From Pedobacter sp014947265 (GTDB lineage Bacteria; Bacteroidota; Bacteroidia; Sphingobacteriales; Sphingobacteriaceae), in assembly GCF_014947265.1 (NCBI RefSeq), contig NZ_JADCNK010000016.1, positions 62,001 to 126,000 of the forward strand: 64,000 nt of DNA, given 5' to 3'. Under the pieces are notes generated by a model. It was not told the origin of the DNA. It saw only the letters and a program-made list of their open reading frames with translations, and made no database searches. Positions 36,301 through 45,283 of this stretch are shown here, piece after piece; within the stretch, counting starts at the first letter, position 1, and every line of letters begins with the position of its first letter. The position numbers were made by a program, and so were the translations under genes.

Positions 36301-37719
36301 ATGAAGATAAAAATTTTACTCTTTTTTGCACTGCTGATTTCTTTCGGTGGGATGGCCCAGAATAAAGTATATAATATTAAAAATTATGGTGCGGTTGGCG
36401 ATGGCAAAACCAACGATGCAGCTGCCATTCAGAAAGCTATCAATGCCTGTTCTGCAGCAGGGGGTGGACAGGTAATTGTACCCGCCGGGAATGTGTTTTT
36501 AGCCGGTCCTTTTAACTTAAAATCGTTTGTGGAATTAAGGGTAGAAGGTGGTGCTAAACTCCTGGCCAGTCCTGATGAAAAACTGTATACGCAAAGTGCT
36601 TTTAGAGACAATAAAGGTGAGGGTACCATCTGGATAGGCGGAGAAAAACTAGAACAGGTAAGCATTAGCGGAACAGGGGTGATTGATGGGAATGGAATTT
36701 CGTTTATGGGGGAGGAGCTTAGCGACTCGTATGTTTTAAAACCTTTTAATATTGTAGATCCGCGACCGCATTTGCTTACGCTAACCGGCTGTAATAAACT
36801 GAATATAGATGGGGTAACTTTTCAAAATTCTGCCTACTGGACCGTTCATTTAATCGGTTGTAATGATGTTTCGATATCCAATATAACATTACTGAACAGC
36901 ATTAAAATCCGTAATAGTGATGGAATTGATCTGGATCACAGTAAAAATGTGCGGATTACCAATTGTTTTATCGAATCGGGTGATGACTGTATCTGCTTAA
37001 AAAACAGGCGTGAATTTGAAGAATATGGTGCCTGTGAAAACATTGTAGTCAGTAACTGTACCATGACCTCCAGCTCATGCGCCATTAAAATAGGTTCAGA
37101 AAATATGGACCGGATTAGCAATGTACTGATCAATAACTGCAATATCAGAAAGAGTAACCGCGGTATTGGTATTCAAAACCGTGATGAGGGTACCGTAAAT
37201 AATGTGATTTTTTCTAACCTGTTTATCGAATCGAAACTTTTTTCGGATGTATGGTGGGGCAAGGCAGAGCCGATTTATATTACCGCTTATCCAAGAGCAA
37301 CCAGCAACAATAAAGATGCTGGCTGGCGTTTGCCGAAGGGCCAAACCAAGGGCAAGGTTGGAGCAGTTAAAAATATTTATTTCAGTAATATCCGGTGTAC
37401 CGGAGAAAGTGGTGTATACATCAGTGGCGAAAGTCCTGATAAAATTTCTGAGATCTATTTTGATCAGGTTAGTGTTTACCTTGATAAAACAACAAAAGAA
37501 GCAGGCGGAGTATATGACCGCAGGCCAAGCAATGTTGAGGGGCTCGTTAAAAGTGCGATTGCGGGGTTTTATTTTGAAAATACCGGATACATCAGCCTAC
37601 TTAACAGCAATGTAGTATGGGGTACAAATAAGCCAGACTATGCAGGAAAAGCTTTGGAGGAAAAGAATGCGAGTAAACTTAAAACAGTTAACTTTAGCGA
37701 AACTACAGTAGAGAAGTAA
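36301..37719 (+). CDS. GH28-family glycosidase (second, divergent)
   Basis: The frame opens at 36274, but Met at 36301 (MKIKILLFFALLISF) starts a proper signal peptide, giving 472 residues. It has a beta-helix fold with NYGAVGDGKTNDAAAIQKAINAC at the start. NSDGIDLDHS and SGDDCICLKN supply the catalytic Asp positions. The usual His-containing SGHG is replaced by SSCAIKIGSEN, and the later site reads GIGIQNRDEG, close to the pattern of exo-acting rhamnogalacturonan- or uronate-specific members. It differs clearly from the GH28 at 21243, so two linkages are probably served. It follows the symporter by about 50 bases. Confidence 0.9.
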   Translation: MKIKILLFFALLISFGGMAQNKVYNIKNYGAVGDGKTNDAAAIQKAINACSAAGGGQVIVPAGNVFLAGPFNLKSFVELRVEGGAKLLASPDEKLYTQSAFRDNKGEGTIWIGGEKLEQVSISGTGVIDGNGISFMGEELSDSYVLKPFNIVDPRPHLLTLTGCNKLNIDGVTFQNSAYWTVHLIGCNDVSISNITLLNSIKIRNSDGIDLDHSKNVRITNCFIESGDDCICLKNRREFEEYGACENIVVSNCTMTSSSCAIKIGSENMDRISNVLINNCNIRKSNRGIGIQNRDEGTVNNVIFSNLFIESKLFSDVWWGKAEPIYITAYPRATSNNKDAGWRLPKGQTKGKVGAVKNIYFSNIRCTGESGVYISGESPDKISEIYFDQVSVYLDKTTKEAGGVYDRRPSNVEGLVKSAIAGFYFENTGYISLLNSNVVWGTNKPDYAGKALEEKNASKLKTVNFSETTVEK

Positions 37720-37774
37720 AGAAATTTAAATACCTGGGCTACGTTTGTGAGCCAGCCCTGTTGCAATTTATATA

Positions 37775-38059
37775 TTAGTTTATCTGTTGCTTTCCGGTGT
37801 TATTGGTGTCAATTTCGGCTAATGCAGCTGTAATTTCATTAATGGTTTTGATACTGAAAACATGTCTGCCAATTAACCACCTTTTGATTTCATCAGGATT
37901 AATATCCAATATAGAAGCAAGTTCGTTTTCAGTTGAACCTTTTACGGCAAGTAATGCTGTCGTTTTAAGGGCAACTTCCAGGTTTAGCTGTTCTAGTTTC
38001 TCAATTGCAGGATTTCCGGTTTCTTCCAGCCAGATAGAAACAAAATCGTTTTCTTCCAT
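37775..38059 (-). CDS. small helix-turn-helix (XRE-like) protein
   Basis: This is a 94-residue protein. NELASILDINPDEIKRWLIGRHVFSIKTINEITAAL has the length and hydrophobic pattern of an XRE/HigA-like helix-turn-helix. No toxin gene is adjacent. It is convergent with the GH28 gene. The role could be a solitary regulator or orphan antitoxin. Confidence 0.6.
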   Translation of the reverse strand: MEENDFVSIWLEETGNPAIEKLEQLNLEVALKTTALLAVKGSTENELASILDINPDEIKRWLIGRHVFSIKTINEITAALAEIDTNNTGKQQIN

Positions 38060-38204
38060 TTTAGTCTTTTTTAACTTTTAGCAAAGCGGTTTGCCTGAAC
38101 AAACAACCCGCTTTTAGGGCGGCAAATTTAGTGATTAAGCGTATCATTGCAAACCAGAATCAACAGAAAGATTTTAATCAAATTAAAGTTTAAATTAAAT
38201 CAAT

Positions 38205-38350
38205 CATTGTTGTCCGGTAAAACTGGGATTAATGTTTTTTTGTTAGCTGCTGTACTCTGAGGGGTTATTTTGTTGTTGTTTCGTAACTTCAAAGGTAAAA
38301 CTAATGGGTTGGTGCTTGCGCCAACCCATTAGTTTTACCGGACAACAGTG
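38205..38350. mobile_element. MITE-like element sharing ends with an IS4-family copy
   Basis: The terminal repeats cattgttgtccggtaaaact (38205-38224) and agttttaccggacaacagtg (38331-38350) are 20-base inverted copies with one mismatch. Within its right half sits a perfect 16-bp stem, AAAACTAATGGGTTGG (38297-38312) with its complement at 38321-38336. The part 38281-38350 is a direct repeat of 45197-45268, the end of the broken IS4 copy on the other side of the lanthipeptide genes. It has no ORF. Confidence 0.75.
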
Positions 38351-38478
38351 TAAGTAATATAAATAATTTTTCGATCGTAAAGAGAGATTATTTATTTTGT
38401 AAAAATATACAGTGTATGAAATTTTGATTTTTTGGTTTTAAACATTAGTTTGCAAAAACTAATTACAAATTGTACTTT

Positions 38479-39783
38479 ATGTTATATTTCAAAAAAATCA
38501 TTGAACACTGCTTGAAAAAATACATTATAATAAAGGTATTTTTATTTGTAACGTTAATCTCAACGGTTAATGCTCAAACTTCATTAATCAAATCCTTGAA
38601 TAAAAATTTACTTGAAATAGGTAAAAGCCATGATGGAAGCGATTCAGTAAATTTCGCATCATTCACTCCTAGTCTATCTTCTAACAAGATAATTGCATTA
38701 GGGGAGGAAACCCATGGAATTAAAGAATTTACTGATTTTAGAGGTCAAATAATTAAATATTTAGTCTCACACCTAAATTATAAAGTTATTGTTTTGGAAG
38801 CTGATTTTTATGGTACACAAACGCTTAACGATTATATCCAAAAAGGTAAGGGGAATAAATATTATGCTTTGTTATCAACCGGTATGGGAATCTACCGTAC
38901 ACCGGAGTTCCTAAATATAGTTGAGTGGCTTAAAGAGTATAATTTTAATAAACCCAAGGCAGAAAAAGTCAGTTTTTATGGATGTGACATGCAAAAGTCG
39001 GCAGCCATAGCTTATATCTCCACGGGTAATTTCAAGCTTAGCAAGGAATTAAGTGCTTCAGCCAAGGAAGGATTGAAATTACTGTTAGGACCTATTGGCT
39101 CTCATGTTAGTGGTACAGATAAGAGAAAATTAAATCAATTGACCTCTGAATTAAGAGAGGAACTTTCTTCTCACCAGGACACTTCGATAATAGCTAGGTC
39201 ATTGATGACTATCTTGCAGTATGATGAGTATTTTCAAGAAAAATACAATTACAATAGATCCAAGATCAGAGATAGGTATATGGCAGATAATGTTATCTGG
39301 ATATATGAACATGAAATAAAGAAACCTATGATATTACTTGCGCACAATGGTCATATTTCCAAGTCGCCTATTGGCACTGACATAAAGAATATGGGAAGCT
39401 ATCTAAATGAGAAGTATAATGAAGGTTATTATGTATTAGGCATGAGTTTTTATACCGGAAGTTTCTCTGCAGGAAGTGCAAAAACATCTCAGATGGAAGT
39501 GTTCACCATGCCTGAAGTGAAGGATCCCGAGTCCTCGGAATTTATATTCAGCCAATGCAAGGCGCAGAATTTTATTCTAGACTTTAAAACAGCAAACAAG
39601 GATACCGAAATAAATAATTTTTTAAATAAAAAGACATATTCGAAAAATATTGGGGCTACTTACGAGTCCAGCCAAACTGAGCTCAACAGAGTATTTATGC
39701 CACTCGGTAATAAATTCGACGGTCTGGCTTTTTTTAGAAGTATTTCACCGCTACCATTTCCATTCAGATGGGACAAAAGATAA
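38479..39783 (+). CDS. erythromycin-esterase-like protein in the lanthipeptide cluster
   Basis: About 434 residues with a signal peptide (VFLFVTLISTVNAQ). IIALGEETHGIKEFTDFR, VIVLEADFYGTQTLNDYI, VSFYGCDMQ and ILLAHNGHISKSP are the conserved blocks of the erythromycin esterase (Ere) superfamily, including the Glu and His of the active site. Known members hydrolyse macrolide lactones; most are uncharacterised. Its stop overlaps the lanC start as TAATG, so the two are translationally coupled and probably co-operate in one pathway, for example in hydrolysing or tailoring the peptide or in self-protection. A start at 38470 is possible. Confidence 0.85.
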   Translation: MLYFKKIIEHCLKKYIIIKVFLFVTLISTVNAQTSLIKSLNKNLLEIGKSHDGSDSVNFASFTPSLSSNKIIALGEETHGIKEFTDFRGQIIKYLVSHLNYKVIVLEADFYGTQTLNDYIQKGKGNKYYALLSTGMGIYRTPEFLNIVEWLKEYNFNKPKAEKVSFYGCDMQKSAAIAYISTGNFKLSKELSASAKEGLKLLLGPIGSHVSGTDKRKLNQLTSELREELSSHQDTSIIARSLMTILQYDEYFQEKYNYNRSKIRDRYMADNVIWIYEHEIKKPMILLAHNGHISKSPIGTDIKNMGSYLNEKYNEGYYVLGMSFYTGSFSAGSAKTSQMEVFTMPEVKDPESSEFIFSQCKAQNFILDFKTANKDTEINNFLNKKTYSKNIGATYESSQTELNRVFMPLGNKFDGLAFFRSISPLPFPFRWDKR

Positions 39784-41006
39784 TGACGAACAAATCCAAC
39801 GAACTTGATGTGAAACTTCTGGACATGGTCCGAAGAGAGCTCCAAGAATTAAATAAATATTTATTAACTGATTCGCCCCCGTCCGCAAAAGAAGGTATCG
39901 GGTTATATAATGGACTTTCAGGCCTTTGCCTTTATCTCTATCAAAATTATAAGATATCGAATGATGAAGAGATTTTAGTGCAGCTCTACAGCCACTTAGA
40001 TCGATTATTGGATAATATTGATCGTAGAGAATATATAAACGGAAGTTTTTCTTCAGGTATGGCGGGCTGTAGCTGGATGATGAAATTTCTATCTGAAAAT
40101 GATATTATTGAAGAATTGGAATCTGATCTAATTGAAGAGATTAATTTAGTTTTATTTAATAATATGAAACAAGAGTTATTAGACGGAAATATTGACCAAT
40201 TAAATGGTGCTATAGGTATAGCCAGATATTTTTTAAAAGCGGAAAAATATGATTTTGTTGAGATGACGGTATTGCATTTGAAGAGTATTTCTATAACGAA
40301 TGACGAAGAGACTAAATGGTTGTCTGAAAATTGGATCAATAAAGAAAACTACTATAATTTCAGTTTAGCTCACGGTACCACAGGAATAATACAATTCCTA
40401 CACCAATGTTATTTACAAAACATTTTAAAAGATGAATGTGAAAATTTAATAATGGGTGGTGTGAAATTTTTGTTGAGCAATATACAAGATTATTCGAAAG
40501 GCGATTCCTTCTTCCCAAACTCTATTAAAGCAATAGACTATCGAAAAAGTCAGAATGCTTTTCAGTTTAGCAGAATGGCTTGGTGTTATGGTGATTTGGG
40601 TATCTTTTATACCTTGTTTAATCTAGCTCCACTTATTTCATCAATAGACTTAAAAAAAATAGCAATAGAAGGATTTTTAAAATTGTCAGAAAGGATAAGG
40701 CCTGAAAGCACTTTGCTTGTTGATCCAGGTTTTTGCCATGGAACTGCAGGTGTTTCGTATTTATTTCTTAAAATGTGGTTAGCAACTGGCGAAAAAAAAT
40801 TTAAGGAAACAGCTGAGTTCTGGTTGTGGAAAACTTTGAAATATAAGAAGAATAATGAATATATTTTTCTAACCGGTAATTTCGAAAATCGCGCATTTAA
40901 AGGCAGCAGAGCTTTTTTAGACGGGGCTTGTGGGGTTGCGATGATTTACTTAGCGTTCTTAGATACAAGTGACACACGATGGGACGAATGCGTTTTATTA
41001 AATTAG
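39783..41006 (+). CDS. lanC: LanC-like lanthipeptide cyclase
   Basis: About 407 residues with GIGLYNGLSGLCLYLY and LAHGTTGIIQFL, the repeated toroid motifs, and the zinc ligands WCYG (267-270) and CHG (318-320). LanC catalyses addition of cysteine thiols to dehydrated Ser/Thr to make lanthionine rings, using zinc. The frame can start at 39768, but ATG at 39783 overlaps the upstream stop codon and is chosen. The precursor gene follows after 160 bases. Confidence 0.93.
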   Translation: MTNKSNELDVKLLDMVRRELQELNKYLLTDSPPSAKEGIGLYNGLSGLCLYLYQNYKISNDEEILVQLYSHLDRLLDNIDRREYINGSFSSGMAGCSWMMKFLSENDIIEELESDLIEEINLVLFNNMKQELLDGNIDQLNGAIGIARYFLKAEKYDFVEMTVLHLKSISITNDEETKWLSENWINKENYYNFSLAHGTTGIIQFLHQCYLQNILKDECENLIMGGVKFLLSNIQDYSKGDSFFPNSIKAIDYRKSQNAFQFSRMAWCYGDLGIFYTLFNLAPLISSIDLKKIAIEGFLKLSERIRPESTLLVDPGFCHGTAGVSYLFLKMWLATGEKKFKETAEFWLWKTLKYKKNNEYIFLTGNFENRAFKGSRAFLDGACGVAMIYLAFLDTSDTRWDECVLLN

Positions 41007-41166
41007 TATAGATCATTGATTTTAAAAATGCTTAATAATTATGCATTGCAAAATTTTATTAGTTCAAAATTACCTATATTGAAAATATTAACATGATAAT
41101 CTGTTAATGGCGGTATCCGAAAAGCCAGTAGAGTAGGAAGCAACTTAAACCAAAACCAAAACCAAA

Positions 41167-41397
41167 ATGCAAAAGAAAAAATTAACGTTGAACAAGTCGA
41201 TTGTTTCTAAATTGACAAATGAGGAATTATCTAAGGTAAATGGAGGAAATGCGGCATATGGCTCATCAAAAAAGGATTGTACAGGATTTTTATGCTGTGA
41301 TCCAGATGTACCAAAATTAACTGAAGGCCCTGAAGACTTTTGCCATCGCGATCATACTTCTCCGCTAGATACGTGTGTCTCTGCTAATTGTCCGTAA
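41167..41397 (+). CDS. lanA: class I lanthipeptide precursor with GG leader (L1a-type)
   Basis: A 76-residue peptide. The leader KKKLTLNKSIVSKLTNEEL followed by SKVNGG matches the Bacteroidota class I lanthipeptide leader with a double-glycine end at 26-27. The predicted 49-residue core has six Cys (38, 43, 44, 59, 70, 75) and eight Ser/Thr, enough for several lanthionine rings, and ends in Cys-Pro. The 5' leader of the mRNA carries a run of aaccaa repeats (about 41145-41166) just before the ATG. A TATATTGA at 41075 could be the -7 promoter box, which would give this gene its own transcript. Confidence 0.92.
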   Translation: MQKKKLTLNKSIVSKLTNEELSKVNGGNAAYGSSKKDCTGFLCCDPDVPKLTEGPEDFCHRDHTSPLDTCVSANCP

Positions 41398-41439
41398 CTC
41401 GTGTTGCATTTGAGTTAACTTAATCTTTAAGAATTCATT

Positions 41440-41469
41440 AAGGCCGTGCAAACCAAAGTACGGCCTTTT
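41440..41469 (+). terminator. attenuating terminator between lanA and lanB
   Basis: AAGGCCGT and ACGGCCTT form an 8-bp stem with a short T-run. Placed after the precursor stop codon and before the dehydratase gene, it would keep precursor mRNA in excess over lanB mRNA. Confidence 0.55.
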
Positions 41470-41482
41470 CAAATTATAAGTT

Positions 41483-44400
41483 GTGAATTATAGTATATTA
41501 TCAGATATAGTCATTCGGACTCCATTAAAGCCTCATAAAAGTTCGTTTTCAGAAAAACAATTGACGCACTTATTAGATGATAGGGAGTACATTGAGGCAT
41601 TATACTTAGCGTCACCGGTACTGCAGGCAGAGTTAACTAAACTGGAAGAAGCCAGTTGCAGTAAAAAGCAAAAAGATTTATTAATGCTTTCGCTAGCCAA
41701 ATATGCCCTTCGAATGCATAATAGATGTACGCCCTTTGGGTTATTCGCTGGGTGTGGTGTTTCGAATCTGAATGAATTAAATGAAATAATTATTGATGGA
41801 TGGGGTAGGCATACTACTTTGGATATGAACTTTGTTTTCTCACTTGCACAGGAACTTTCCAAAGATAAAGGAATGCAAAATGAATTATTATTTTATTCAA
41901 ATAATAGTATATACGTTTTTGGCGATTATTTGAGATACGTTGACTATATCTATAAAAATGGGAAGCGTAATTATAGGATTTGTTCGGTTGATAATAGCGA
42001 ATATTTGCAGAAAATCCTTAATAATGCAATCAATGGTTGTAGAATAAATGATCTTGTAGATATTTTGGTTAGGGAAGAATTAGATAAGGAAGATGTTGTG
42101 TCATTTATTGATGAACTAATTGAAAATCAACTATTGGTGAGTGAACTGGAACCAACAGTGATTGGAGATGATGCACTAAACCAGATGCTATTTATACTAG
42201 AAAAGTTAAGCAGTATTGAAAGAACGCAGCTCCCGGATCCTATATTGAAAACACTTAAATTGATACAGGAGGAGCTATCTCGAATCGACAAAAAAATCGG
42301 TAATGAAGTCGAAGTTTACAAAGCATTAACTGAGAAACTGTCCGAATTCGATGTTCAGATGATAGATGGAAAAATGTTTCAGACAGATCTTTTTATTAAA
42401 ACATTTAAAAAAGTTGATGACAGAAAGTTTCCATTTAATCTCGAGGAAAAGCTGAAATTAGCATTTAAGGTTCTAAGTAAATTGAAGGTACAAACTCCCG
42501 GAACTAAATTGAAAGATTTCGCGATAAAATTTCAAGAACGGTATGAAGATCAAGAAGTCCAATTGTTACAAGTTTTAGACAATGAATCAGGAATAGGATA
42601 CTTTAAATCAACATACGATTCGGGTGATGACAATCCTCTAGTTGACGAATTGGGTGTTTCAAATGAAGTGGCAAAATCTACTATGAGGTGGAATCAGAGA
42701 GAATCGTTTTTGCTTAAAAAGATGATAAATGCTTATAAAAATGACGACTATACAGTCGAAATTGCGGAAGAAGACCTTGAAGGGTTTAATGATCATGAGA
42801 TAAATCTCCCAGTAACTATGGCAGCCTTTTTCAGCCACCTGGGTTGGAATGATGGAAAAGAAAGTATTTATTTAAAGACAATAGGAGGATCCAGTGGCGT
42901 TAATCTAATTGGGAGGTTTTCAGGTAAAAATGATAAGATGCTTAAACTTGCGAAAGAGTTATCTACTCATGAAAGTAATTTTTTTAATGACGCTATAGTA
43001 GCCGAAATATCTCATTTGCCTCAGAATAGAGTAGGCAATGTGATTGCCCGACCCGTTTTTAGAGAATTTGAAATACCTTATTTAACGAGAGCCTCGTTGG
43101 CTAATGATGCACAGATAAATGTTAACGACTTATTTCTTTCTGTACGTAATGGCGAATTGTACCTGAGGTCAAAAAAATTAAATAAGCAGGTCATTCCAAG
43201 ATTAGGGAATGCTCATTCTTATTCGTACAATAGTTTACCGGTCTATCATTTTTTGTGCGATATGCAATTACAAAATACACAGCAAGGTCTATATTTTGAT
43301 TGGGGTATTTTAATGGGCGAATTTAAGTTCCTTCCAAGAGTACAAGTTAATGATATTATCTTGTCTCCTGCTAGGTGGCAATTGACTCAAAGTGACTTGA
43401 AAATTTTAATAGATGAAAAAAATGAATTAAAGCAAACCGCAAAGAAATGGGCATCAGATTATAATATTCCCACATTATTTCTGATCGTTGAAAGTGATAA
43501 TGAATTGTTAATAGATATCGATAATGAGCTAAGTGTTAAATTATTGTTGTCAATTGTAAAGAAAAAAAGTAAAATTCTTTTAGAAGAGTTTTTATTCACA
43601 AATAAAGATTTTTTATTGAAAGACAATTCAGGCAATAATCACACTAATGAAATTATAGCATTTTTCAAAAAAGATGGTATTAGCCCTGTTATGAAGAAAC
43701 ATGAAGACATCTTCCAAAATCCTGCTGTGCAAAGAAAGATGTCCCTAGGCTCAGAATGGTTAAGTTACAAGTTCTTTTGTGGGGTTAAAATTGCTGACCT
43801 ATTGCTTACTGACATATTTAGTCCACTACTAGATCAACTAATAAATGAGCAATTAATTGACAAATGGTTCTTTATTCGCTATGTTGATTCGGATTTCCAT
43901 ATAAGATTAAGATTTCATCTCAATGATAATTTGTATGTAGGGAAAGTAATTTTTAAAATCAACGAAGTGCTTAAAGTTATTGAAAATCAGGGTATTGTTT
44001 GGAAAATACAGAATGAGACATATAACAGAGAGTTGGAAAGATATTCAAGCACCCACATTTCCGAAATGGAATCCGCATTTTGGTTCGATAGTTCATACGT
44101 GCTTAATGTTTTGAAAAAAATCGTTAATGATGAGGAACGGTGGTTGGTTGCTTTGATTTCGGTTAATGAACTACTAAGTAATATGGGTATGCAGGAATCC
44201 GAAAAGCTAACCTTTGTTAACATTCATAAACAGGCATTCTCAAAGGAATTTCGTCTCCAAAAATCCTCAAAGATATATTTTGACCAAAAATATAGAAGTC
44301 AAAAGAGTAAAATAATTCAGGTTCTAGAACAACGCAGTGGCTTAACAAGTCACGATATATTTATTCATTTAGAAACAAGAAGTATATCAATATTGAAAAT

Positions 44401-44584
44401 ATTTTCGAAGATTAAAAAAGATATAGGCCAAATTAACAACGGATTAATATCATCACTAATTCATATGTCAATTAATAGAATATTTAGAAGTAAAAATAGA
44501 CTAAATGAAATGGCTATCTATGAGTTGCTTTCCAGATATTATAAGTCAAAAATCAAGAGAAATATTGCTCAACTGCAGAACTGA
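41483..44584 (+). CDS. lanB: LanB-type lanthipeptide dehydratase (full length, with SpaB C-terminal domain)
   Basis: The 1033-residue protein begins with a GTG at 41483. The N-terminal glutamylation domain has the family motif RCTPFGLFAG at 81-90. Later blocks include TRASLANDAQINVNDLFLSVRNGELYLRS and LPRVQVNDIILSPARWQL. From about residue 740 follows a SpaB_C / thiopeptide-type domain (WLSYKFFCGVKIADLLL ... WFFIRYVDSDFHIRLRF), which performs glutamate elimination. Using glutamyl-tRNA, it dehydrates Ser/Thr in the precursor core. The gene ends directly at the IS4 remnant, so anything once downstream (transporter, peptidase) may have been lost. Confidence 0.95.
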   Translation: MNYSILSDIVIRTPLKPHKSSFSEKQLTHLLDDREYIEALYLASPVLQAELTKLEEASCSKKQKDLLMLSLAKYALRMHNRCTPFGLFAGCGVSNLNELNEIIIDGWGRHTTLDMNFVFSLAQELSKDKGMQNELLFYSNNSIYVFGDYLRYVDYIYKNGKRNYRICSVDNSEYLQKILNNAINGCRINDLVDILVREELDKEDVVSFIDELIENQLLVSELEPTVIGDDALNQMLFILEKLSSIERTQLPDPILKTLKLIQEELSRIDKKIGNEVEVYKALTEKLSEFDVQMIDGKMFQTDLFIKTFKKVDDRKFPFNLEEKLKLAFKVLSKLKVQTPGTKLKDFAIKFQERYEDQEVQLLQVLDNESGIGYFKSTYDSGDDNPLVDELGVSNEVAKSTMRWNQRESFLLKKMINAYKNDDYTVEIAEEDLEGFNDHEINLPVTMAAFFSHLGWNDGKESIYLKTIGGSSGVNLIGRFSGKNDKMLKLAKELSTHESNFFNDAIVAEISHLPQNRVGNVIARPVFREFEIPYLTRASLANDAQINVNDLFLSVRNGELYLRSKKLNKQVIPRLGNAHSYSYNSLPVYHFLCDMQLQNTQQGLYFDWGILMGEFKFLPRVQVNDIILSPARWQLTQSDLKILIDEKNELKQTAKKWASDYNIPTLFLIVESDNELLIDIDNELSVKLLLSIVKKKSKILLEEFLFTNKDFLLKDNSGNNHTNEIIAFFKKDGISPVMKKHEDIFQNPAVQRKMSLGSEWLSYKFFCGVKIADLLLTDIFSPLLDQLINEQLIDKWFFIRYVDSDFHIRLRFHLNDNLYVGKVIFKINEVLKVIENQGIVWKIQNETYNRELERYSSTHISEMESAFWFDSSYVLNVLKKIVNDEERWLVALISVNELLSNMGMQESEKLTFVNIHKQAFSKEFRLQKSSKIYFDQKYRSQKSKIIQVLEQRSGLTSHDIFIHLETRSISILKIFSKIKKDIGQINNGLISSLIHMSINRIFRSKNRLNEMAIYELLSRYYKSKIKRNIAQLQN

Positions 44585-45268
44585 CCTAGACAACTGATCA
44601 AAGCATAAATGTGCTTCGCATAATGCAGTAATTGAATCAGTATTATTTGATGCATGGATTTCGCTTAAAAAAGTATGGTCGTAGCGGACTACCGCACTAT
44701 AACGGATCAAACAGTGGATATTTTCGCTCTTCTTGATAATGTTATACACCTTGATGCTGCTTTTTTTTCTGTAATGGATATGCCTTACACCCTTTAAAAT
44801 ATCCTTAAACAAGGTTATTGTGTTAGAATCCATGATATAAAGACGTTTCATATCTGAATCACTTAACCGGCTATCCGCTAAATTAGAGCAGTTGCGAAGA
44901 TAAACCTCAATATAAATCTTTCCGAAAATTTTACTACTGCGCCAACTGTTTGCTTCTGAGAGTGTACTACGCCGAACAAGGTAACCTAAACCGAGATGAC
45001 TCAGTTTATGAGGGTTGGATAGAAGCCTCACAATCACCTACCGGGTAGACTGATAGCCCTCAAGGGTTAGGAAAACATGACCACAACATGATTGCTTATT
45101 TTTCTGATTTGGCCTTTATCTAAATAAATCAATAGTTGATTCAATATCGGCTGTCCGCTAAAATTTGTATTTTTAGCCATAGTTACTTTATAAGTGTCGT
45201 AACTTTAAAGGTAAACTAATGGGGTGGCGCTTGCACCAACCTTTTTATAGTTTTACCGGACAACAGTG
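44585..45268 (-). mobile_element. degenerate IS4-family insertion sequence (transposase fragments)
   Basis: The transposase starts at the ATG at 45180 as TNFSGQPILNQLLIYLD, typical of the DUF4372-type IS4 transposase N-terminus, and hits a stop after HVVVMFS. A second frame, read from 45037, continues with NPHKLSHLGLGYLVRRSTLSE, RLYIMDSNTITLFKDILKGV and a decayed tail that runs into the lanB end. The right terminal repeat agttttaccggacaacagtg is at 45249-45268; the left one is gone. Several stops and deletions make it inactive. The end 45197-45268 is a direct repeat of the MITE end at 38281-38350. Confidence 0.8.
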
Positions 45269-45283
45269 TAAATCAATTTACAA

